Shown: positions 26,001-33,024 of the stretch, piece by piece | How positions within the stretch are numbered: the stretch's first letter is position 1 | Layout: every line of letters starts with the position of its first letter | Source: Oligoflexia bacterium | GTDB lineage: Bacteria; Bdellovibrionota_G; JALEGL01 | NCBI GenBank assembly: GCA_035326705.1 | Contig: DAOLES010000001.1 | Location: 62,001-126,000, forward strand | DNA: 64,000 nt | Direction of reading: 5' to 3' | Program-made: the position numbers and the translations under genes | Notes under the pieces: generated by a model | Told to the model about the DNA's origin: nothing | What the model saw: the letters and a program-made list of their open reading frames with translations, nothing else | Databases searched by the model: none

Positions 26001-27041
26001 TTAGGGTCTTAATTTGACTTTTAGGCTCTCACCAATGGCAATGGTTTTAAATGGCATTTTGGGCTTAAGTTGATTAACGGCCAATATCAAGTCTTCTTTG
26101 GGTTGGTGTAAAGCTTCGTCGGATAGAATAAACGTACCCCAATGAATACCCAAAGAAAACTTTGAAGCTAAATCAATGTGAGCCTTAGCAGCCTCCATGG
26201 GTTTCATATGCTGAAATTTCATGATCCAGTTGGGTAAATATGAACCAATGGGTATGGCCGAGAAATCTATTGGACCAAATTTCTTATTAATCGTTTTGTA
26301 ATGGTCGCCGTAGCCACTGTCGCCAGCAAAATAAAATTTAAAACCCTCGGTTTCAATTAACCATGAACCCCAAAGGCGTTCGTTTTTATCAAATAGGGTT
26401 CGTCTACACCAATGCTGAGCAGGTGTTAGGTGGAAGGTTATTTTATCGTTATCCAGTTCATCCCACCAGTCGAGTTCAAAAACATTGTAAATGTTCATTT
26501 TTTCAAACCACTTTTTATAGGCCAAAGGTGTTAAAATTTGTACGTCAGGATTAAGAGCAACAATTTTTGCAATGGCTTGAGGATCAAGATGGTCATAGTG
26601 ATCATGTGACAGAATAATATAATCTATATTAGGCAGCTTTTCGAGTTTGATGGGAAGTTTTGATTTTCTTCTAGGGCCTAAGAAAGAAAAAGGTGAAGCC
26701 CGATTTGAAAAAATAGGGTCAAATAGAATATTAAAGCCTTTGAGTTGCAATAAAATTGTAGAGTGTCCTAACCAAGTAATTTGAGCAGTAGAAGGGTCAT
26801 TGTGAATTAAAGTTTTAGGTAAAACTGGCTTTACATCAACTTTTTCATGTTTTAAGCCGGCAATAATTTGTCTATGTTTTAGCCACCACTGTAAAAGTTG
26901 AAAAAGAGATTGATCAGGAGGAGCGTGTGTGTTTTTAAAACCATTGACGGAATGATGTTTTTTCTTTGAATCAAAATATGGGTTGACTGTGTGACAAGAA
27001 CAGATAAAAAAGATGCATATAAAGTAAAAATAACGAATCAT
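26001..27041 (-). CDS. Metallo-beta-lactamase-fold lipoprotein (NAPE-PLD/UlaG-like)
   Basis: A 346-residue MBL-fold hydrolase with an N-terminal lipoprotein signal (FYFICIFFICSC, lipid-attached Cys likely about residue 16). Metal-binding motifs are HSHDHYDHLD-type (ILSHDHYDHLD, near 145), LTPAQHWCRR and FAGDSGYG, plus a final HWGTF. The order and spacing match the family of N-acyl-phosphatidylethanolamine phospholipase D and its bacterial relatives. A membrane-attached phosphodiesterase or lactonase is plausible and the substrate is unknown. It is divergent from the NiSOD gene, 44 bp apart. Confidence 0.85.
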   Translation of the reverse strand: MIRYFYFICIFFICSCHTVNPYFDSKKKHHSVNGFKNTHAPPDQSLFQLLQWWLKHRQIIAGLKHEKVDVKPVLPKTLIHNDPSTAQITWLGHSTILLQLKGFNILFDPIFSNRASPFSFLGPRRKSKLPIKLEKLPNIDYIILSHDHYDHLDPQAIAKIVALNPDVQILTPLAYKKWFEKMNIYNVFELDWWDELDNDKITFHLTPAQHWCRRTLFDKNERLWGSWLIETEGFKFYFAGDSGYGDHYKTINKKFGPIDFSAIPIGSYLPNWIMKFQHMKPMEAAKAHIDLASKFSLGIHWGTFILSDEALHQPKEDLILAVNQLKPKMPFKTIAIGESLKVKLRP

Positions 27042-27085
27042 GAGCAATTTAAGAGTTGTTCATATCACTTCATAAAAGGAAGACA

Positions 27086-27550
27086 ATGAAAAAATTATTA
27101 ACAGTTTTGTTTTTTATATCTGCAATTTATATGAGTTTTTCAAGTGCTCAAGCACACTGTCAAGTGCCTTGTGGTATTTATGATGATCATGCAAGGATAC
27201 ATTTAATGCAAGAGCATGCCATGACAATAGAAAAAGCAAGAAAAATGATTACTGAGTTACAAGCAGAGAAGCAGGCTAATAAAACCAATTACAATCAAAT
27301 CGTTCGTTGGATTATGACCAAAGAGCAACATGCAAGTGAGATTCAAAAAATAGTCAATGAGTACTTTCTAATTCAAAGAATAAAAATGGATTGGCCGGAT
27401 GCCAAGCGCAATAAGTTTTTAAACCAGCTGCATAAAATATCGGTTTATGCTATGCAATGTAAGCAATCATTGGATCAAGCGTCTTATTCAGAGCTCAATA
27501 AAGCAATCAACGCTTTTGAAAAAAGTTATATTGATAAAGATGGAAAATAA
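27086..27550 (+). CDS. sodN: Nickel superoxide dismutase with Sec signal peptide
   Basis: A 154-residue NiSOD. The start is the ATG at 27086, with an AAGGA ribosome site; a TTG at 27056 is rejected. A Sec signal peptide (MKKLLTVLFFISAIYMSFSS then AQA) ends exactly before HCQVPCGIYDD, the nickel hook. Counting from that His, Cys2, Pro5, Cys6, Gly7 and Tyr9 match the family. The rest is a helical bundle of about 120 residues. In the best-known NiSODs the N-terminal His is exposed by the protease SodX. Here signal peptidase could do it, placing the enzyme in the periplasm. No sodX is in the window. It overlaps the PIG-L gene by 11 bases. Confidence 0.92.
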   Translation: MKKLLTVLFFISAIYMSFSSAQAHCQVPCGIYDDHARIHLMQEHAMTIEKARKMITELQAEKQANKTNYNQIVRWIMTKEQHASEIQKIVNEYFLIQRIKMDWPDAKRNKFLNQLHKISVYAMQCKQSLDQASYSELNKAINAFEKSYIDKDGK

Positions 27551-28385
27551 ATCTGTAGCTATTCAAAGTACTGTTTTAACTTACAACTTTCCTCAAGCAG
27601 GAAAGAAAATAAGCCATTTAGCGATTGGAGCCCATCCTGATGATGTGGAAATCTTTGCTTTCAACGCCATACATCAGTGTTATCAAAATAATGACAAACA
27701 TTTTGCAGCCATTATTTGTAGCAATGGTTCTGGTGCACCTGCCTATGGGGAGTTTAAAGAAAAGAGTAAAGATGAGATTGTTAAGATAAGAAAAGAAGAG
27801 CAAGAAAAAGCAGCACAGATAGGTAATTACAGTGGCTTAATTCACTTTAATCTTGAAAGTGAAGTTTTAAAAAAAGGTGATGAAGTTTTTGTAAATGATC
27901 TTAAGGCATTAATAGAGTTTTTTAAACCTGACTATATTTATACCCATAGTCCTTTTGATGACCATAAAACCCATCGGTGTACATTGCGTGCGTGCTTGCA
28001 AGCATTACAAATGATAAATGATAAGTCATGGCTAAAAGGTTTTTATGCTTGTGAAGTATGGGGCAGTTTAGATTGGCTTCCAAGACAATACAAATATGTT
28101 TTGGGAGAAAATGAAGGGGACGATTTACAAATGCAATTGCTTGATTGTTTTTACTCGCAAAATATAGGTAGTCAAAAACGCTATGATTTGGGGACAATAG
28201 GAAGAAAGCTAGGTAATGCAACTTTTTTTGAGTCAGACAAGGGTAATTTGTATACACATCAAAGCTATGCGCTTGATTTATCGTCTGTTATTAATCAAAA
28301 CAATTTTGATATCTCAAAGTATTGTGTAAGCATTGTTGCAGATTATTTAGAATCTATTAAAAATAAATTGGTTGATCTACAATGA
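27540..28385 (+). CDS. PIG-L/LmbE family deacetylase
   Basis: A 281-residue zinc-dependent N-deacetylase of the LmbE/PIG-L family. The metal motif AIGAHPDDVEIF is near residue 28, and the second site HSPFDDHKTHR is near 133. The natural substrates of the family are N-acetylglucosamine conjugates. The ATG at 27540 lies inside the end of sodN, and a longer in-frame start at 27447 is rejected because it would overlap sodN by about 100 bases. Its stop overlaps the next start (ATGA), so it is co-translated with a NagB homologue. That pairing suggests it deacetylates a GlcNAc derivative for that enzyme. Confidence 0.88.
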   Translation: MENKSVAIQSTVLTYNFPQAGKKISHLAIGAHPDDVEIFAFNAIHQCYQNNDKHFAAIICSNGSGAPAYGEFKEKSKDEIVKIRKEEQEKAAQIGNYSGLIHFNLESEVLKKGDEVFVNDLKALIEFFKPDYIYTHSPFDDHKTHRCTLRACLQALQMINDKSWLKGFYACEVWGSLDWLPRQYKYVLGENEGDDLQMQLLDCFYSQNIGSQKRYDLGTIGRKLGNATFFESDKGNLYTHQSYALDLSSVINQNNFDISKYCVSIVADYLESIKNKLVDLQ

Positions 28386-29125
28386 TTTTACAAAATATAA
28401 AATTTTACGATACCCCTGAACAGGCGGCCAGTACTGCAGCACAAGATGTTTTTTTATGGTTAGCAGAGCAAAAAAAAAGCATAAATATTGTTTTGGCCAC
28501 GGGTAGAACACCGGTAATATTTTACCGTAACTTAATCAAAAACTTAGAAACTAAGCCAGCACTTATCAAAGAATGTTTTTTTTTAAATTTGGATGAGTAT
28601 GTTGGCTACGAACCTTCAAACCCATATTCTTTTGCATATTTTTTAAAGCAACATGTTATTAAGCCTTTAGGATTAACACCTGAGCAATACAGTTTTTGGG
28701 ATGGGGCTAGTTCTAAGATGCAGGATCAAATTATTGCCAAAGAACAAATGATTCAAGACAGAGGTGGACTTGATTTAGTGATTCTTGGTTTAGGGACCAA
28801 TGCCCACATTGCGTTTAATGAGCCGGGAACACCCTTTAATAGTCAGTGTCATTTGGTTAATTTAAGTCAACAAACACTTAAAGCCAATCAAGAACTATTG
28901 GACCCTGATATTGAAAAACCAAAACAAGCGGTAACTATGGGGATATCAACCATTTTGGCGGCAAAAAAAATTATTGTACTTGCTTTTGGAAAGGAAAAAA
29001 TTAAAGCTGTTCAACACACACTCATGAATAAACCATCAGAAAACTGGCCAGCATCAGCTTTACAAAGTCATGACAATTGTCACTTTTATTTTGATGAAGC
29101 AATTAAAAATGGTTTAATTTGTTAA
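28382..29125 (+). CDS. nagB: Glucosamine-6-phosphate deaminase family protein (NagB-like)
   Basis: A 247-residue NagB/6-phosphogluconolactonase-fold sugar isomerase. ATGRTP (about 39-44) binds the sugar phosphate, LNLDEYVG holds the catalytic Asp (71), and GLGTNAHIAFNEPG carries His142 and Glu147. The position of E. coli Asp141 is Asn140 here, so ring opening may differ or the substrate may not be GlcN6P itself. The coupling to a PIG-L deacetylase mirrors Bacteroidetes proteins in which, as I recall, NagB and PIG-L domains are fused. The probable reaction is amino-sugar phosphate to ketose phosphate plus ammonia. Confidence 0.85.
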   Translation: MILQNIKFYDTPEQAASTAAQDVFLWLAEQKKSINIVLATGRTPVIFYRNLIKNLETKPALIKECFFLNLDEYVGYEPSNPYSFAYFLKQHVIKPLGLTPEQYSFWDGASSKMQDQIIAKEQMIQDRGGLDLVILGLGTNAHIAFNEPGTPFNSQCHLVNLSQQTLKANQELLDPDIEKPKQAVTMGISTILAAKKIIVLAFGKEKIKAVQHTLMNKPSENWPASALQSHDNCHFYFDEAIKNGLIC

Positions 29126-29127
29126 GC

Positions 29128-29433
29128 AATGTTTTTATTGGCTCGCATTTGGTCAAAGGCAGAGTGTAGATTTACAATATGCAGCAGTAATTCCAAATTT
29201 TTTTATAGCAGTGATTAAAAATAAACAGTCCATTTCTATGTTGATGGCGGTCAAATACTTGATTTTGTGGAATGCTCAAAGATTCCTGAATTAAAAAGTA
29301 AGCGACAGAGGGATGTCCGACATTCTGTAGCCAATATTGATAAAACTAAGAAATATTTAGCTTGGAAGCCTGAAATAAGTTTAAAAGAAGGTTGGCACAG
29401 GCATATGCCTGGTACAAAATACATCTGAGTTGA
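29128..29433 (+). pseudogene. Remnant of an NAD-dependent sugar-nucleotide epimerase (WbpP/GalE-like), C-terminal part
   Basis: This 366-base gap between nagB and ugd has no intact gene but reads, across frames, as the last third of a UDP-sugar 4-epimerase. Frame one gives AFGQRQ (29145) and LQYAAVIPNFF. A shift by about 29240 leads into VDGGQILDFV then DVRHSVANIDKTKKYLAWKP and EISLKEG. Restoring one lost T near 29393 gives LAQAYAWYKIHLS and a stop at 29431-29433. The matching C-termini of WbpP-like epimerases are well known (DVRHSLADI, EGL, WY). At least two frameshifts and the loss of the N-terminal half mean it is dead. Confidence 0.75.
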
Positions 29434-29491
29434 TTTACTGCCTAAAGCAATATTTCTGGATATTTAGTTTAAGTCTGTTTATAAGAACTGT

Positions 29492-30787
29492 ATGAAAATA
29501 GCAGTTGTGGGTACAGGTTACGTAGGTTTGGTCACAGGGACATGTTTTGCTGAGACAGGCAATCAGGTGATGTGTCTTGATTTAGACCAATCTAAAATAG
29601 AACAGTTAAAACAAGCAAAGGTTCCATTCTTTGAACCAGGATTAGAAGATTTGGTTGAAAAGAATAGCAAACAAGGAAAGTTAAAATTCACTACAAATGC
29701 AGATGAGGCCTTTGCCAATGCACAAATCGCTCTTATTTGCGTTGGAACCCCTTCCTCTGACAATGGCTCAGCAAATTTAGAATATGTTTATGGTGCTGCA
29801 AGAGATATAGCAAAACATGCACCTAAAGATTTGATCTTAATTACCAAGAGCACGGTTCCTGTAGGCACAGGTGATGAAGTTGAAAAAATTGTTAGAAATG
29901 AAGGTAGAGATGATATTGTAGTGGTCTCTAATCCAGAGTTTTTGCGTGAAGGATCTGCTGTTCAAGATTGCATGTACCCTGACAGAGTTGTTATAGGAAC
30001 TGAGAATGCTAGAGCTAAGGAAACATTAACAAAACTGTATGAAAGCTTTGTTAGATCTGGAAAACCCATTCTTAGTATGAAACGTCGATCTGCAGAAATG
30101 GCAAAATATGGAGCAAACTCGCTGCTAGCTTGTAGAATATCTTTTATCAACGAAATGTCTCGTATTTGTGAAAATGTTGGGGCTGATATTCAAGATGTTC
30201 GCATAGCCATGGGAACAGACAACCGTATTGGCATGCAGTATTTGTATCCCAGTATTGGATTTGGTGGTTCATGTTTTCCTAAAGATGTAAGAGCTTTAGA
30301 GTTTTTAGCAAAAGAACATGGTATGCAACCCGACCTGCTGACTGCAACTTTACAAGCCAATGAAAAACAAAAAGATAATTATGTTAGTAAAATCACTGAA
30401 CATTTTGGTGGTAAAGAGAGCTTAAAAGGTAAAAAGATAGCTGTGTGGGGTGTAGCATTTAAAGCAAAAACCGATGATATCAGAGAGTCACCTTCTTTGC
30501 ATGTTATGGATAAGTTGATTGCTCTAGGAGCAGATATTCACAGTTATGATCCAGAAGCAAATCAAAACACAAATCAACATTATGGATCAGATGTTACTGT
30601 TCATGAAGATATGTACACCGCAATTGAAGGAGCGGATGCTTTATGTGTCTTAACAGAGTGGAATGAATTTAGAAGTCCAGACTTTTCTAGGATTGCATCT
30701 GTGATGAAAACACCCACCTTATTTGATGGTAGAAATTTATATGATGTAAAGCAGCTAAGCGAATTTAATTACTATCGTATTGGTTAA
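29492..30787 (+). CDS. ugd: UDP-glucose 6-dehydrogenase
   Basis: A 431-residue enzyme that oxidises UDP-glucose to UDP-glucuronate with two NAD+. It has MKIAVVGTGYVGLVTGTCFA (Rossmann loop), KSTVPVGTGDEV, NPEFLREGSAV and the catalytic cysteine in GFGGSCFPKDVRAL (near 260). The third domain has VWGVAFKAKTDDIRESPSL. It opens the polysaccharide locus. Its product is the substrate of the UDP-glucuronate decarboxylase encoded 12 kb downstream. A TATAAG box six bases before the ATG hints at a leaderless message. Confidence 0.96.
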   Translation: MKIAVVGTGYVGLVTGTCFAETGNQVMCLDLDQSKIEQLKQAKVPFFEPGLEDLVEKNSKQGKLKFTTNADEAFANAQIALICVGTPSSDNGSANLEYVYGAARDIAKHAPKDLILITKSTVPVGTGDEVEKIVRNEGRDDIVVVSNPEFLREGSAVQDCMYPDRVVIGTENARAKETLTKLYESFVRSGKPILSMKRRSAEMAKYGANSLLACRISFINEMSRICENVGADIQDVRIAMGTDNRIGMQYLYPSIGFGGSCFPKDVRALEFLAKEHGMQPDLLTATLQANEKQKDNYVSKITEHFGGKESLKGKKIAVWGVAFKAKTDDIRESPSLHVMDKLIALGADIHSYDPEANQNTNQHYGSDVTVHEDMYTAIEGADALCVLTEWNEFRSPDFSRIASVMKTPTLFDGRNLYDVKQLSEFNYYRIG

Positions 30788-30819
30788 TTAAAATAGCTTT
30801 CTTGCATTTAGTTATCCGT

Positions 30820-32052
30820 ATGAAAAAGAACATTTTTTTTATAAGCTCATATTTTTACCCTGAAAGAGGTGCTGGCGCAGTAAGAGCCTTTGAGTTTGTA
30901 AAAACATGGTCTAAAAAATACAATATTGATGTTTTTACCAATGTTCCCAATTATCCTTTTGGTAGACCTTATAAAGGCTATCGTTTAAAGTTTCCAAAAG
31001 CTACAGATACAGATAGTTTTAAATTTACAGTACATCGAGTATTTACATTACTTGCTGAAAACAGTGGTTTTTTGAAACGTTCAATAGCTTACATTATTTT
31101 TTGTCTCTCAACATTCTTAAATATATTGTTTTATAAAAAAAAGCCTACGCTTGTTATTGCCACATCACCACAACTGCTAACATCACTTAGTGGAGTACTG
31201 ACGGCAAAGTATTATAAGGTTCCATTTATTCTTGATGTTAGAGATTTATGGCCGGAAGCTATTATTGAATCTGGTGTGGCTATCAATAAATATATAATAA
31301 GAATTCTAAAATCTTTAAGTGCCTTTGCCTATAAAAGCGCAAAAATTATCAGTGTCACTACGGAAGTCCAAAAGAAAAAAATAGTTGCATCCTACAACGT
31401 TCCATCAGAAAAAATTAAAGTCATTGCTAATGGCTACAATGCTGAGATGTTTAAGCCAATTAACTCTGATGATAAAAAAATTTTAGAGTTTAAAAAGCTA
31501 TTTGGAAAAAATCATATCTCTGTTGGATACATTGGTAACTTAGCTTTCTATTATGATTTTGATGTTTTTTTAAGTCTTGCTAAAGACTTTAAAGATATAA
31601 ACTTTGTTCTTATGGGTGAAGGATCTCAAAAAAATGATTTGGAGTATAAAATCAATCAAGCCAAGTTAAACAACTTGAAACTTCTTGATTCAATTGATTA
31701 TGAAGATGTTCCTTATGCAATGAATGCATTGGATATGGGAATAGTGAAGCATAAAGATAATATGCCTATTACAGAGAGTATGCTGCCGGTAAAGCTTTTT
31801 GAATATATTGCCTGCAACACCCCATGCATATATTACGGAAAAGGTGAAGGTGCAGCTTTAATGAAAGAGTTAAATTTAAATGATTTAATATTAAACTTTG
31901 AACAAGGTTATGAAATGCTTAAAAGTAAAATTCAAAGTTATAATTTTAAAAATGATATTGCTTTTAACAAAGAAACATTAAAATGCTATGCAAGAGAGGC
32001 CTTGGCTTTAAACTTTCAAAATAATATTATTGATAAGGTGATAGTGCCATGA
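30820..32052 (+). CDS. Family 4 glycosyltransferase (WbuB-like)
   Basis: A 410-residue GT-B fold retaining glycosyltransferase. The N-terminal half has SSYFYPERGAGAVRAFEF and VTNVP-like patterns typical of WbuB/colanic-type transferases. The C-terminal half holds IKVIANGYNAEMF, VGYIGNLAFYYDF and the donor-binding SMLPVKLFEYIACNTPCIYY region with its KxxEY-like element. A hydrophobic patch near residues 90-110 may attach it to the membrane. The ATG at 30820 is preferred to a TTG at 30802. It overlaps the following epimerase gene by four bases. Confidence 0.88.
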   Translation: MKKNIFFISSYFYPERGAGAVRAFEFVKTWSKKYNIDVFTNVPNYPFGRPYKGYRLKFPKATDTDSFKFTVHRVFTLLAENSGFLKRSIAYIIFCLSTFLNILFYKKKPTLVIATSPQLLTSLSGVLTAKYYKVPFILDVRDLWPEAIIESGVAINKYIIRILKSLSAFAYKSAKIISVTTEVQKKKIVASYNVPSEKIKVIANGYNAEMFKPINSDDKKILEFKKLFGKNHISVGYIGNLAFYYDFDVFLSLAKDFKDINFVLMGEGSQKNDLEYKINQAKLNNLKLLDSIDYEDVPYAMNALDMGIVKHKDNMPITESMLPVKLFEYIACNTPCIYYGKGEGAALMKELNLNDLILNFEQGYEMLKSKIQSYNFKNDIAFNKETLKCYAREALALNFQNNIIDKVIVP

Positions 32053-33011
32053 AAAGAAAAGTTTTATTGATTGGTGGGAGTGGTTTTATTGGTAAGCATT
32101 TTTCAATGGAGTTGTCCGATTGTGATATTCATATAGCAGACCTAGAGCAACCTGAGCTGGATCAAAAATATAAACACTATAGTTTTTTAGATATTAGAGA
32201 AAAAGATCAAGTGTTTAAATTTTTTGAAAAAAATCAAACGTTTGATGATGTTATTCTTTTAGCGGCTGAGCATAAAGATTTTGGTGTTGAACCTGAAGCT
32301 TATTATAAAACCAATGTAGACGGAACAAAAAATGTTTTAGATGCTTTAAATGAAAAAAATACCAAAACATTTACTTTTTTTTCTTCAGTAGCCATTTATG
32401 GAGAGGCTAGTTTAGCAAGGTCAGAAGAAGATGAAAAAAATCCTGTTAATCATTATGGGAAGTCAAAACTACAAGCGGAACAAGTTGTTTTAGATTGGAA
32501 AAAAAATACAAGCATTAAAACTGTGATTGTGAGACCAGCGGTCGTATATGGTGAAAAAAATGTTGCAAACATGTATAAGTTGATTCAACAAATAAAGAAA
32601 AAAAAGTTTTTTTATGTTGGCGCAATGAATAATATTAAATCAATTTGTTATGTGAAAAATTTAGTTTCAGCCTGTATGTTTGTTTTAAGAGATTTAGAAG
32701 AAGATCTGTTTATTTTTAATTATGCGGATGACAAACAAATGACATCAAGAGAAATTTCACAAACAATAGCTGGTAAGCTTGATATAAAGCTGGTTAATGT
32801 CCCTCTTTGGTTGGTGTATTGTTTAGCTATTCCGTTTGATCTATTAACAATTCTAACAAAAAAAGATTTTGGTGTTTCAACTCAAAGGATAAAAAAACTA
32901 TGTACTCAAACTTATTTCAAAGCTGAAAAAATTAAATCTACTGGATATAAAGCTAAATACAACAACAAAGACGGGATTGAAGCAATGGTTGATTGGCTAA
33001 TGAAAAGTTAG
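32049..33011 (+). CDS. NAD-dependent sugar-nucleotide epimerase/dehydratase
   Basis: A 320-residue extended SDR. It shows the cofactor loop LLIGGSGFIGKHF, the substrate-side FFSSVAIYG, the catalytic YGKSK (about 137-141) and IVRPAVVYGE. It belongs to the broad NAD-dependent epimerase/dehydratase family acting on UDP- or dTDP-sugars, and the exact sugar cannot be read. It is coupled to the upstream glycosyltransferase by an ATGA overlap and converges with a giant glycosyltransferase 13 bp further on. Confidence 0.85.
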   Translation: MKRKVLLIGGSGFIGKHFSMELSDCDIHIADLEQPELDQKYKHYSFLDIREKDQVFKFFEKNQTFDDVILLAAEHKDFGVEPEAYYKTNVDGTKNVLDALNEKNTKTFTFFSSVAIYGEASLARSEEDEKNPVNHYGKSKLQAEQVVLDWKKNTSIKTVIVRPAVVYGEKNVANMYKLIQQIKKKKFFYVGAMNNIKSICYVKNLVSACMFVLRDLEEDLFIFNYADDKQMTSREISQTIAGKLDIKLVNVPLWLVYCLAIPFDLLTILTKKDFGVSTQRIKKLCTQTYFKAEKIKSTGYKAKYNNKDGIEAMVDWLMKS

Positions 33012-33024
33012 CTGGGGTTTTAGC

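Noticed and set aside
27447..27539. 31-residue N-terminal extension of the PIG-L deacetylase
   Set aside because: It lies in another frame of the sodN coding region. The ATG at 27540 gives the usual family length.
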